DNA of 64,000 bases from Dichotomocladium elegans (GCA_025716815.1 JAIXMN010000008.1:744001-808000); one strand, 5' to 3'. Positions 10,663 to 21,953 are shown, counted from the first letter of the stretch. The notes: generated by a model not told the origin, from the sequence alone. Made by a program: numbers and translations.

Positions 10663-12230
10663 AGAAACCGACCAGGTCGAGACGACACATCTAATTAAGG
10701 CACATTCACTATTTCTTTATTTCTGAATGAGATGTATAGCAGTCGCTCAAGAAAAACTGATCTATTCTGATCATCTCGTGATAAAAGGACCCCCATGATA
10801 CCTCTTGGGAATATGTGGACCGCTTTCTGCTTAAGAAGTCATATAACAGCTCCATTCATCTAGATTACACTTAAGTGCCGTACAAACCATCCATCCCTAA
10901 CGGTTTGTTATAACCGATCCATTGCCATCTTACATTGGCCTTCATCAGATTCAACCACACTGTGTGACTGTGGTTTAAAACACCGCATCTCTGATGTGTC
11001 ATAACCGGAGTTGTGATTACTGCCCCATAATCCTGTGCATTGAAGAGCACGAAACCTCATCAATGACACCCTTACAGGCCTACAAAAGTCGAAACCATTG
11101 ACTACATGCCTGATCACATTCAGAAAATGATATATCGCTTATTCCGCCACTTGAAAACTGCGGGATGGAATGAAACTATATTTTTGCAAGCATTTCCGGA
11201 TGGCGTCTGTGTATTTGCTTTCCTTGTTTGCCACAAATAATACCGACATATAGTAGCGGTGAATATACACTCAATGATTATTTTAGGATTACTTATATTG
11301 AACTAGAAGAAGTTCTTTAAGCCATTCGTCCGTCCCTTTTCATTTTTGAAAAGGAAGGAACAGAAAGGCGACAGTATTTTCTATCAAACCGGAACATCCT
11401 GATCGGGGATCACCGTAAGAGCTTCGAACAATTACCAATTGGGTTTTCGTTGGCTGATTATTCAATCACGGTCTTCGTCTATTCTTTTGCCAGTGGCTCA
11501 TTAATAGATGATCTCGATCCAATCAACGTGTCACCTTTTAACCAGAAAGAGGAAGCGAGTAGGGAGAGAGCGAGTTCAAATAAGGCATACACACGCGCAC
11601 GACCTGCCCACTTTGTCATATAGTTCGTAGAAGTAAGCCTCGATTGTGTGCGTCATAAGACAGTTAGTGTTACCAAGAAATACCGGCGCATTGGATTATC
11701 GAGGCCGGCATTCCCTTCACTCTCGGGGATTTCACTAGTCGTACCAAGTGGGCAATATCATTGATGACTCATACTTGCAAATGAAATTCTCGCAAGTGGA
11801 TATGTAGAATCAGTTTTTACATACATGAAATGGAAGACAGCCTTGTGCTAGATGCGAAGAAAAACTGAAGAACATCTATTGTAAATGTTCAAATTTTAAG
11901 TTCTCGAAGGACATGACAGGCAAGGACACTGCGCCCACATGACGCAATGGTGGGATCAGCAGATCGCCTCGATGATTTGTCATCATGGCCATCCGCGCGA
12001 AAGCGATTGACTTTGATCAAGACAATGAAACGACTCATCTCAAAGAAATATGCATGAAAGACGTGGCTATCACTATATGCTCATGGGCACGCGAGCTTTA
12101 GTTCACAATCCGGATATCTGTGGACTTGGCATCTTGTTCTTTCGCGTACCCGCAGCACATCTTGTTTCAGTTTGCGGTTGCATAACTGTGTTCTTTTATA
12201 CCCGAGCTCCGGAGCTAAATAAACAACGCA
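10663..12230. other. Intergenic region, no gene seen
   Basis: About 1.6 kb upstream of the arrestin gene with no supported coding frame on either strand. Only short open frames are present, and none has a motif or plausible splice partners. Confidence 0.5.
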
Positions 12231-12237
12231 TATAAAT
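12231..12237 (+). promoter_or_regulatory. TATA-like box of the arrestin gene
   Basis: TATAAAT lies 59 bp upstream of the ATG at 12290. Assigned by sequence and position only. Confidence 0.4.
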
Positions 12238-12289
12238 GACACATCTCTTCACCAACGCCTGACAGTTCCATTCCTCCGTCAACCATACC

Positions 12290-14237
12290 ATGAATCTAAT
12301 ACCTGCAAAAAAGGACGTCTTTCGCTTGGTTCTTGACGAACCTGTTGCTCACCTGGGAAATCTTGACGGCACCGTTGTCATTCGCGGCGAGGTTATTGTG
12401 AACTTCTCCAAAGATACAGCCATCCAGGGGGCAATCAAACTAATCTTCGAAGGCATACAACGCTACTATCCGTGGCGAGGTAATAGCACGGGGGAAAAGG
12501 CCACTGTGAGCAAGCAGCTAATAGTCTGATGATATGACAGAAATTATGGAGAAGTCAACCTCCGGCAAACCAATCGAGACCAAAATACATGTTATTGAGT
12601 TATCATTGCTACCACCAAATTCACGAGGGATCATGCCCGCGGGCATTCAACGATTCCCATTTGAATTCCCTCTTTCAGGCGCTTTGCCAATCACCCTCTC
12701 CATTCCCGATCGTCTCGACATTTTTTACCGCCTCACAGCCACCCTTCAGCGACCCACAGAAGACGATGCGCAACCCGGCTGGCTTGACTGGACGCGCTTT
12801 GGTAAGCGCCAACATCTTTTTGCTACAGCTGACCTCCGTCTTGTACGCGCCATTGAACCTATTCCCAGCCTGACGCCTCCGCATCAGACAGGAGCCAATA
12901 CAAGGCCATCAACGACCCACGACGCATTATCGTTATCATCACATCAGCCCGCAAACCCTCGCATCCAAGCGCCTGATCAAGTCTCCGCGACCGACCATCG
13001 TCGGACCTCTCTCGACCGATATTACGCTATCGAGCAACACGACGACCGTATCCACTCCGCCCTCAATAACCAGGTCCATCTTGGTTTAGCACTTGATGAG
13101 CAACACGATCGTCTCGCATACTCGATGGCCGGACGCACTGTCGATAATTGGTGCAAACCCGTCAGTGAGCTCGAATATGGCGTCCGCTATCGCCTCGGTA
13201 TTGACAGAACAGCCATTGCCATTGGTACCAGTGTCGGCGTAGATGTTCTCCTAGAACCTTTAACCGAAAACATCAAGATTCGGTCTATTGTCACGCGCAT
13301 CTCAGAAACGCGTGACTTCACAATGGAGATACCGAGTGGTGTCTTGGGCAAAAACAGTCGCCCTGAGGTACGCAAGTATACCGAGACCTCGGCCATGGTA
13401 TTAAAGTGGGCGTATGGCTATCCAACCGAGCATGACGAAATCAGCAGCTCCTCCAGCGACCTCTCCATCGATCACAAGAGCAATCTGCGAAAGAAGAGTG
13501 CTAAACATACAAGTCTCAACCACAGATATCGACATCGTAGGCGTCACTGGTCCGAAGATCTTTATAACGAGAATAATAATGGCACTAGCAGCAGTGGGAG
13601 TAGACACTCCAATTTTGGGCTCAAAGGCTCCCAAAGTAGGGCTGATGTCCTATCAGCTTGCGAAGATATACCAGTAAGAGAAAACTATGGAGATGACGTT
13701 GCCCAGAGCAAGGAAGCCGATGCCACCGACAAGGGCGAGCTGCTCAACTTAAAGCTTCTCAACGAGACTGTTCAGGTCGGCGAATACTTTGAAGGCCGAT
13801 TCGTGATGCCAGTACCGACGTGCGACCACTCACTGCGACCAACGGTGTCCTCTGGGAGCATCTCTATTATCCATTGGCTTCATCTCATCGTCGTGATTGA
13901 GGCCAACGGTAAGGCCTTCAAAGTCACTCTTGGGACGCCCGTCCGATTACTAGACTGTCGATTAGTGGCTGCAGATGACGAACGTCAGACAATCTTGCCG
14001 CCCCCACCAAGCTATGATACCAGCGAGGCTAATATCACGTCGTCTACAGCAAGCAATACAACCGAATTTTGGGCCCAGCGGTGGCCGATCACACAAGATG
14101 CCGTCTGGGGTACTTATAACCGCTGTCCTTGTCAGATAAAACAGCTGCTAAAGGATAAGAAGTCAATCAGCAAGGGAAATCAGATATCCCAAAAAATACC
14201 CGCGTTGGACGCGCCGCCACGCTATTCTGATATCTGA
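12290..14237 (+). CDS. Alpha-arrestin (ART-type ubiquitin-ligase adaptor)
   Basis: Two exons, 12290-12479 and 12541-14237, give 628 residues. The 61-bp intron (gtaata...ctaat...cag) joins the frames exactly. The N-terminus (VFRLVLDEPVAHLGNLDG, VVIRGEVIVNF, IQGAIKLIFEGIQR) is the first arrestin beta-sandwich; residues from about 225 (YGVRYRLGIDRTAIAIG, VDVLLEPL) and on to about 500 fit the C-terminal arrestin fold. Long polar inserts (Ser, His, Arg rich) interrupt it. Two PPxY motifs, PPSY near residue 551 and PPRY at about 621-624 (seven residues before the end), are the kind that bind WW domains of Rsp5/Nedd4 ligases. Fungal proteins of this family recruit Rsp5 to plasma-membrane transporters for endocytosis. 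That role is inferred; a target, such as the sugar porter at 56 kb, cannot be deduced. Confidence 0.85.
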
Positions 14238-15076
14238 TCCTATCTCCACCTCTATTCACGGTAACGTTTGCATTTTAATACATTCTTCAATCGATCTCCC
14301 TCGTAAACATGTCCAATAATAGTGTAGTCGTGTTGCTATACGTATGTAAAAAGATTAATATATTACGGTATTCCTTTCTTTCTGCATCCCAGCCAGGGAT
14401 TTGAAAATGATCTTCTTTCATAATGCTACAAAAAAGCTATACATGTACTTTAAATGACGGAATCAAAGACGCGTGTTAATATATAACCGAAACCAGGTGA
14501 CCTTGCTTACAAATATTGAATTTTTGTGAGAGGCACCTGTCATCTGTCGAATTGCGATGATTCTCTTGCTGTGTCTCCTCCTCAACTACCGTAGGCGCGA
14601 TGGCGGCACTGAATAGGCGTTATCCAAAAGTAAAGCGACATGCAGCTTATCTCATGTGCTATACCATTAATTCTACTTCAATAAAAGCAGGTAGAGTGAT
14701 CATCTCAGGAATGAGGAACACTAGGTAGCCGCGGAAAAGCTCTCCAGATGCTTTATTAAATACGGTAGGTCCTGAGCACATAATATCTTTTGTGTAAGGG
14801 AAATCATCAGGACCAGTGAACGTTTATGCGGACTGCGACAGCAAGCAAGAAGAGAGAGTCAACCCGTGGAAACTATAGATTTTCATGCATATCCAATAAA
14901 TATGGGCTAAAGTTACGCTAAACTACTATTATTGCAATAAAGTTTGCGCCACGCGGTGATGAATATTACGCCAGCAGTGTGTAGTATTTGCGTTTTGATA
15001 GTGGCAATTTATGCGTGAGAATGTTAGCAGAATGGCAAACCAATTACGAAGTTGTCTCACCTTTAGGGTGCCTCCC
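14238..15076. other. Spacer between arrestin and Fanzor genes
   Basis: About 840 bp between two converging genes. No coding frame is supported. On the minus strand this is the DNA following the Fanzor pseudogene, where a guide-RNA region would be expected in an intact locus. Apart from the hairpin at 15077-15095 I see no clear structure or element end. Confidence 0.45.
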
Positions 15077-15095
15077 CTCCATTCGTCGAATGGAG
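15077..15095 (-). other. Short perfect hairpin just past the Fanzor stop
   Basis: CTCCATTC-GTC-GAATGGAG: an 8-bp stem with a 3-nt loop, starting 30 nt beyond the end of the Fanzor pseudogene (reading the minus strand). In TnpB and Fanzor loci the guide RNA is transcribed from the 3' end of the gene and beyond, so this could be a scaffold stem. That is inference from position alone. Confidence 0.35.
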
Positions 15096-15124
15096 AGTGG
15101 CCTGAGCATCTTGCTTATAGCATC

Positions 15125-17304
15125 TTAATCCTGCGATAACAGGGCCGGAAAGTTCTTCTTGTCTGCTGCTGCTGCTGCTGCAGTGGCCTTGGGATGTCGG
15201 AATCGCTCTGGAATCTCCCCGTTGGTCCGGAGGCTCAAGAGGATATGCCGAAAGTTGAGTACCGCTGCTGTGTCTCGGTTCCAAAGCCGCGAGCGAGAGA
15301 ATTCCATGGACTTCAAACAATTTAGGTTTGTACACCTTAGAAGCCCGTGGCATTTGATCTCAGGACGCTTTATTCGCTGCCATGGTCGTGGATTGGGAAT
15401 ACGCTTGAAGGTCTCCAGGCGGTTCGAGCACTCGGGACAGGTCACGGAGGTGCGGTACTCGTCTATCAAATAAACTTTGAACCCATGCCTCCAGCCCTTG
15501 CCGCGGAGGGGCTCGTGGAAGCGGGCCATGGGTGCAGACCAGTTTCCCATGGCAAGCACGGTGTCCTTTCCGAATCTTCATCGTAGAGTGCGCACCAATC
15601 GAGCATCGGCCTGCTTCTGGTTTATGTAGGCAGAGAGGCGTAATTTCCGATGGAGCGGATGATTGTGGGCCTCATGATCTACATACGGATGCATCTTTCG
15701 GGCTCGACGCTTTCCCCAGTCGCTCTTTGCCGGCCCGTATTTGTTGTGTACGGGATGGGTCGATGTCGTATGGGTTGTGGTGGTTCTGCTGTAAAAGCTG
15801 CTGAGCAGTGACCACTCCCTTGGGCGGGACTCGACGTAGAGCTTGTACCTGGCGGCATTGACGGTGCTGTGGCATATCTGTGCAAGCTTAGTCTCGGCCT
15901 CGCGGATGCTGTTTTTGTTATCATAGCGATCCTTGGCAGTGCCGCGTATCTGACGAAATCGCACCATCCGTGTTTCTCGGGCGCGCTGGTTGCGTGTATA
16001 CTGGTGTATTTTAGGGAGCTCGGGCGTGCTCAACTCATGCATCCCATAATGGAGATCGCGGCGGCCTGGATCAATGAGAAGACACTTACCCTCGGTCTCT
16101 TGCAGCTCGTCGTGTGGGATGTCATGAATGTAGGAACAGTCTGCGGAGTGATCGTTCTTGTTCTGATCCCTCCGAGCGCCCTTGTTCCTCATGCTGTCGG
16201 CAATGCGTAAGCATTCGGGCTCCAGAGCACTGTCATCGGTTATGATATCACCGGTATAAGTCCGGGTTCGCTTGCGATTAAGGTTCTTCTTTGCCTCAGG
16301 GGTCTTGAGTATGATTGATACAGACACTCCGTCTGTTTGTATTGCTCTAAAGAACCTCCTGTCATGCCTATCCTTGAATGCCTTGGACTTGAGGCCAAGT
16401 ACCTTCCCCCATGCCTTCTCAATCGGTGGGTCTTTAGTGGATGCCCGCCTTGATATATGCTGGCAGATGATTCGCGTGTCGATGTGGATGTGTCATGGAA
16501 TCCAAGAAGTCCGGAGAGGAAAACACTGGACTGACTTTGCCTCCCTCGTCTCTAGGAACTTGCAGAGCTGATAAAAAGCATTGAGATGTTTCCTGGAGAT
16601 TTCTTCACATCATAGTAAATGTCATCTTTGGCGAACTTATAAGTGTCGTCGTACGCTTGAAGGATCGGTGACAGTTCAGCGAGAATGAGATGGGCTTCCG
16701 GTGTGAGATTGCTGTGATCCGGGTTACTGCGTCGCAGTGCCTCCTTGATTTGACGGGCTGGCTTCCAGATTCTCTCCTCACAGACCTGGCGGAACACGTG
16801 TTCATCGCTGCTAACCATTTCTTTGCGTATAGCTTCCTTCCGCTGACGCACGTTCAACAGACTGTTGACAACGCGCCGTATACATTCGCCAAACCGCTGC
16901 TGGACATTAACCTTGTAGGCAGTCATGATCTCGGTGCTGACATAGGCTGCGACCTAGGACATGTTGGGATGTTGTCCAGGCTCAATGTTGGCAGCCTTCG
17001 AGTAGCCTTCGAAGTGTGTCTTTATGAGGGTCCTAATAGTCTTGGTCGACGGCTTGACCTTCTCGCGCATGAACTTCCTACCGACCAAACTGAGGAAAAC
17101 TTCATAGAAGAATGCTTGACCGATGAGCTCGCAGAGGTTGAAGTCATGGCCGCGTTCCAGTTCGTGGAGGAGGATCCAGCGCGAGAGCTGGTATGTGTGC
17201 GTGGTGAGAAAGTGGGTAGTCCGGACCAGGTTCTCCAGATACTGCTGCTTCCACCCAATAGACCTTAAAGAGGTCTTGATGACCCTGGTCTTGGCGTCGG
17301 CCAT
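15125..17304 (-). pseudogene. Fanzor (eukaryotic TnpB-like RNA-guided nuclease), inactivated
   Basis: Full-length relic of about 726 codons. It begins MADAKTRVIKTSLRSIG at 17304 and ends LLSQD at 15125. Readable motifs: GKCLLIDPGRRDLHYGMHE (RuvC-I, Asp codon at 16072-16070), GNWSAPMARFHEPLRGKGW (RuvC-II region), LIDEYRTS, a zinc ribbon (CPEC ... CTNLNC, first Cys at about 15439) and RLWNRDTAAVLNFRHIL (RuvC-III, Asp at 15274-15272). These match the TnpB/Fanzor family, transposon-linked nucleases guided by an RNA from the 3' end of their own locus. Lesions: in-frame TAG at 16956-16954, a one-base frameshift near 16588, TGA at 16495-16493 and TGA at 15580-15578. Outside these the family consensus continues without gaps, so inactivation looks fairly recent. 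In RuvC-II the usual Glu position reads VLAMGNWS, without Glu; as reported for Fanzors, a nearby Glu (FHE, 15514-15512) may substitute. Element ends were not found. Confidence 0.85.
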
Positions 17305-17352
17305 GATCGGTACAAAGGAAAGGAAGGGACACGTAATCTGAGAGCGGTAGCC

Positions 17353-17361
17353 ATATATATA
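17353..17361 (-). promoter_or_regulatory. TATA-like run upstream of the Fanzor pseudogene
   Basis: On the minus strand TATATATAT lies about 50 bp before the ATG at 17304. It may be the relic's own core promoter; position only. Confidence 0.3.
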
Positions 17362-17776
17362 GTAAAACTTGAGTTGTCAATTGATCGAAAGATGACCAAT
17401 GATCAGTCGCATTTATGCCGCGCGCACGGTTCTGTGGCATTTCTATCACAAATCAGCGCTTCTTGTGAGACTACAGCTCTGGCCGTCTGGAGTCGCTGCC
17501 CGTGCCACACTGAACATAGTCTGACTGGGTGACTGAGTCAGCCAACAGGCGTTTTTACTAATAGATACTCCTGTATCGGCTCTGCAAAGTCATCTTCAAG
17601 AATGTCAAATGATATTTGCTACCCAACCGCTAAACTATTTTCATAACCCGCAAACAAAAAGTTCAACTGGCTGAATGGCGAGGGAAAATCCTGTAGTTCA
17701 AATTGCCTGAGCGGGGCATAAGCTGAGACAGAACGACTAATCTGGAGTGATTTTACACGTCCCTTCCTTTTCCCTC
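17362..17776. other. Divergent spacer between the Fanzor relic and the F-box/LRR gene
   Basis: About 415 bp with no coding frame. It contains TGACTGAGTCAGCC near 17529, which includes a Gcn4/AP-1-type TGAGTCA site; whether this is used is unknown. Confidence 0.4.
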
Positions 17777-19606
17777 ATGAACACTTTACCATCAGAATTA
17801 CTCCTCCAGATCGTTAGATTCCTAGAAGACTTTCAGGACAAATGTCAGCTGTCACTAACATGTCGACGATTCCGCAATCTTCTGCGCGCACATCCCTGGT
17901 GCTGGTCACCTCTCGACTTCTCTGCTTACGGCAGCCGCTTGACAAACGGCGCTCTTTTATCTATTTTACGTAATTGCTCAATTCCGTGCGTTCAGCCGAT
18001 CGATGCGCCTCCTGTTGGCTGTAGCACCCCTAATCCAGCCACAACCAAAGTTGTTGATTCACTTGACATTAGCGGATGCTGCGCTCTGACACCTGAAGCC
18101 ATTCATCTACTGGCTTGCTCGCTCCCGCACTTGCGCACATTGTCGCTTAACATGTACAGTCCCTCCAGAGCCACTTGGCCATTCGAGCATCGTGAGCATC
18201 TCTACCACATTCAGCCATCACATAATCTGTCGTCCTTGGCAATGGATCTCTCTAAGGAGCCTTCCCTGAGCCTCGGGCTACTTGAGACCACCCTGCAGCA
18301 GATTCTTGCGCGGTGTCCCGAGATTAAGAATTTGTCGTTGCAATACCAAAGTCTGACCTTAAACGGATGCAAAGCTATCTTAAAGCTGAAATGGTTAACC
18401 CATCTTGATGTATCATCATGCTCCATCAGTCAACCTTCTCTGCAACTTCTGCTTAGAAGCACCAGTCCCAAGCTCATTTCTCTCAAATTGCTTAACATTG
18501 ATCTCACCGACCTCACACTGATCACCATCAAACTTCATGCCAAAAACCTTATATGTTTGCATCTTTCCTGCGTCGACTCTGCCAGGCTCGGATCTATTGC
18601 ACATGTCGTGGGGTCGCTTAATCGACTTCAGGATTTTAGACTTACTCGGCTAAGATCGGGCAACGTTGATACTGTCGTTCAACGCCTCAACCCTGCCACC
18701 CTTAAACGCCTCGATATCTCACCCAAGATGGATCTTCATCCCCAGCGTAATCCTCGATTTTTTTCCAGACTAATGCATAAAGCCTATCCAGCTATGAAAG
18801 AACCCACAAATAGCGGGCGGGTTTTGCGAGGACCTCCTGGCAATGACACTATCCTGAGCAACAGCACGACCACACCACCGACAGTCGCTACTGTAGCCAC
18901 TGTGGCAACACCGCGCGATGTTGTTACGACCTTTACGCGGACAGAACACGAACTTCATCTGACGGATGAATCTCTCATTATACTCGCGCGTTTCCATGGA
19001 CTGGTAGAGCTGCGGCTGTGTTATCCTAAAATCAGCGACCCTTCCCTTATGACGGCGCTATTCGATGCGACTCCCAATCTTGAGATTCTCGAATTACGGC
19101 TCGAAATACAGAAGACATACAGCGATTTTTACCGCAACAGTCGATCGACCAAGGAAGGCACTTTGTCGCAAATTGACATGCTGCAAGGTCTACAGGAGAA
19201 AAAGGACAGATTGTCAAGATTAACAGAGCTAGCCATATATCATACTTGGCTGAGTCCCGCGACGGCACGCGCCTTAGGCAATCCAACTAAACTGAGACTG
19301 CTACGGTCGCTCACAATATACGACTGTGGCAAGATCGCAGACCGTGAACCAGATATCGTTAGATCATGGCTGGAATCTCATTCGAGGCTGCAGGTTTTAC
19401 GACTGGGAAAGATTGGGCAAGTTCGATTTGAGCTCTTGAGTGATCTTGCGGTAGTCGCGGCTTTATTGGAGGAGAAAGGAGAACCAGGCATGGCCGTCCA
19501 TCAGCGTCATTCAACTCCAGGTTTGGTAGAGGACGAAGCGATATTTACAAGGAAGTTCTCCGCTAGCGGCGAACGGTTTACGTATTGCTGCTGCTTAAAA
19601 CCTTGA
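17777..19606 (+). CDS. F-box/leucine-rich-repeat protein
   Basis: Single exon of 609 residues starting MNTLPSELLLQIVRFLED; the frame is open 30 nt further upstream but has no ATG there. The first ~45 residues form an F-box (LPSELLLQIVRFL, then CQLSLTCRRFRNLL and the WCWSPLDFS segment). They are followed by repeated LRR-like units such as VDSLDISGCCALTPEAIHLLA, LTHLDVSSCSISQPSLQLLL and LVELRLCYPKISDPSLMTAL. F-box/LRR proteins are substrate receptors of SCF ubiquitin ligases: the F-box binds Skp1 and the LRR arc selects the target. A low-complexity Thr/Val/Ala stretch (TTPPTVATVATVATP) lies near residues 370-385. The substrate cannot be predicted. Confidence 0.85.
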   Translation: MNTLPSELLLQIVRFLEDFQDKCQLSLTCRRFRNLLRAHPWCWSPLDFSAYGSRLTNGALLSILRNCSIPCVQPIDAPPVGCSTPNPATTKVVDSLDISGCCALTPEAIHLLACSLPHLRTLSLNMYSPSRATWPFEHREHLYHIQPSHNLSSLAMDLSKEPSLSLGLLETTLQQILARCPEIKNLSLQYQSLTLNGCKAILKLKWLTHLDVSSCSISQPSLQLLLRSTSPKLISLKLLNIDLTDLTLITIKLHAKNLICLHLSCVDSARLGSIAHVVGSLNRLQDFRLTRLRSGNVDTVVQRLNPATLKRLDISPKMDLHPQRNPRFFSRLMHKAYPAMKEPTNSGRVLRGPPGNDTILSNSTTTPPTVATVATVATPRDVVTTFTRTEHELHLTDESLIILARFHGLVELRLCYPKISDPSLMTALFDATPNLEILELRLEIQKTYSDFYRNSRSTKEGTLSQIDMLQGLQEKKDRLSRLTELAIYHTWLSPATARALGNPTKLRLLRSLTIYDCGKIADREPDIVRSWLESHSRLQVLRLGKIGQVRFELLSDLAVVAALLEEKGEPGMAVHQRHSTPGLVEDEAIFTRKFSASGERFTYCCCLKP

Positions 19607-20445
19607 TACCGTAAACGCACAAGCACCAGATGTACAACAGCTATTCATGATTTGTTTCTTGTCTACACATAAAGATACACTATGACACGCAAAGTATGAA
19701 GATGAAACAGGTTCTTGAAAATACAGGAATGAACAATGGAACGGGTGGGGCTATGTTCTCATCCACCGACAAAAATACTCTATGTTGCAATTACATGTGT
19801 ATTTTGTTCACTTTCGCTCAGCCCGGCGTCTTAGCATGATGACCCGTGGGATTTCACAGTGATCGAGCTCTATGGTGCCACGAGCTTATACAATTATGTG
19901 ACACCACTGTTCAGCGAGACGTAGTCTATGCATACAAAGAAACACAGTCTTATGTTCCATCCTTTAACCGGTTCAGTTTGCCGGCCAAATTCCGCAAGTA
20001 CTCTTTTCGATGATGTGCATGCATGTTCACATATTTGGATATGCGGCAAAACTGGAGAGAAGGCTTTGTGTCACTTGACGTAGGGACTCCTTGAACTATT
20101 CTCAGCCAGATGATGATAAGGTATTGCATCACGTGACATATAATTTCATATCAATCTTATCCGTGGGGACAGGCCAGTCGTACGGATACATGGAGCGCCC
20201 TCGGTCCTGCTCGTATAGATCAACTCTTCTGTTTATGCTTATCATAACTTGCGTCGCACACACGATAGCTCGTAAAATTTGGAGCAGACATCTGGAGCAG
20301 AAGAGCCTAACTCATGTGTGGCACTTGCGATTACCGTTTTCGGCCAAAATCGTCAGCTGCGTAGAAAACAGTGTGTGGCGATTTCAACAGCAATCCTTCT
20401 TCCCCTTCTTCTCTTCCTCTTTCTCTCCATCGTTTTCTCAGAACC
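19607..20445. other. Intergenic region, no gene seen
   Basis: Spacer of about 840 bp between the F-box/LRR gene and the small Cys-rich gene. Open frames here are short and lack motifs. It presumably contains the promoter of the downstream gene, which has a CT-rich leader at about 20395-20440. Confidence 0.45.
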
Positions 20446-21142
20446 ATGACAGCTGTTATTACCACGTCTGACCGGACTTCTTTCCACGACCCCCATGACA
20501 GGTGGATCCAAAAAAAGAATCTCGTCAGGCTTATCCTCGAAGAGGACCATCCTCATCCAGCGTTGAGCCACTTTGATGATATCTGCGACCATCACGACGT
20601 TCACCCAGAGGCATCAACACACGAACCCAAAGAACTCATCAAGAGACAGAAAGAAACAGATCTTATTGTGCACAATAGTAGCGATACATCTCGCACAAAA
20701 GATAGCACCCCACGCCCCGACCAACGAAAGATTCCTGGGTCCACAAAGCACCATTTGGCAACCATCGCCATGGTTGGCAATGCAGTCAACCCATCCACTC
20801 CTGAAGGCAACCTCTCCAGCAGCATCAAGAAGCCAGATATAGCTATAAAGACGGATTTCATGAAGGAAAACAAACTTCTTAGATTCCTCAGCAACAAGAA
20901 AAAAAAGGTAAACTGAAACAGGAAAATAGGAATGAAACTAGTTCGCAGGATACCGGAAACCAACCGATCGACCTGTTGTTGCATGCGTCTACTGTACATT
21001 AGAGTATAAGCATAACTTCGCTGGTAAAACCTGCAAACAGCAGCACTGTCAAGAGGAAGAATTGGCAATTCTGGAAAGCATGAAAGGAAAAAACGGAGAC
21101 TACCTTGAGGTGGGCTATATTGTATCCCCTCCCCAAAGGTGA
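20446..21142 (+). CDS. Small Cys-rich protein of unknown function
   Basis: Proposed exons 20446-20907 and 20942-21142 give 220 residues. The first ATG has an ACCATGACA context after a CT-rich leader. The N-terminal half is polar (His, Asp, Lys, Ser). The second exon encodes VVACVYCTLEYKHNFAGKTC followed by KQQHC, a CX2CX12CX4C arrangement that looks zinc-binding. It ends with an acidic helix (EEELAILESM) and GDYLEVGYIVSPPQR. I do not recognise the family. The frame joins only if a 34-nt intron (gtaaac...actag) is removed. That is unusually short, so a frameshift in the preceding A8 run is an alternative. Nuclear or cytosolic location and any nucleic-acid binding are unknown. Confidence 0.5.
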
Positions 21143-21953
21143 TGATGATACCACAGTAGTGAGTCATGTGAGGTGACCCTGCTCAGCCATAGTACAGTAC
21201 TGGATCGATCCCCATCGCTACCACTCGACCAAAAAAGTCCTTGTTGCCGACCTGTGTCGCGCTAAATATAAATTTACCCCACTCATTGAACAATGCATAC
21301 AATAGAAGGATTACTCCACGAGGAAGATCACCCATGATCTTCTGTTTGTTTATACCAGGAGTAGATTTGGCCAGAGAGAAAAAAGTAGACGGAGAAAAGT
21401 TTGGGCATGCATTGTATCATCAGGGATATCACTGGCTAGTGCTAATGTCAAAAGACCAGGAAGGTGTGTCTCATTAGTCTTAAGCATAAAAAGGGAAGAG
21501 GAGAGATCCGCTTCACCCCCCCCAGCTTCCTCTCACGCTAGTTTAGGCGGAGGTTCCGACGTAGCCTTCCGAATCGAAAGTCTGTGCGACCTTCCGTCCC
21601 GCAAGCGATGGTCGCTTCCATCTCCCCTCGCTGCCACACAAGTAGGGTTAATCTGCACTTTGTGAACCTTCTCTTCGGCCGTCACCTTCCCTTCTTGTTA
21701 TCGTCGTGTGTCATTTGTCTAGGCACGCTGCAAATCCTTTCTGCTGAAAACGACGGGCCCCGTTGGAAATTTTGGGCCACACCCAACGTGTACTACCTTG
21801 CAATTCTTTAACTTTGGGATTCTTTTGAGTAAAGCCTTTTTTTGTTCTTTTGTTCTGTGTTCTTTCTTCTTTTTTTAATTGCCATCCAATTCCCACCTCC
21901 ATCCCTTGGCCATTTCTCAATCGTTTCCTTTTTTCTTCTCTTCTTCTTTCTAA
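21143..21953. other. Intergenic region upstream of the kinesin gene
   Basis: About 810 bp without a supported gene. The last 150 bp are strongly T/C-rich, as is common in leaders of fungal genes, and run into the kinesin ATG. Confidence 0.45.

Noticed and set aside
10900..11110. Possible fragment of a retroelement (Cys/His-rich translation)
   Set aside because: Translations in several frames are suggestive but hold no reverse-transcriptase or integrase motif.
13401..13677. Frames on both strands inside the arrestin gene
   Set aside because: Shadows of the arrestin reading frame.
15159..16210. Several + strand frames opposite the Fanzor relic
   Set aside because: Antisense shadows; the minus strand carries the recognisable protein.
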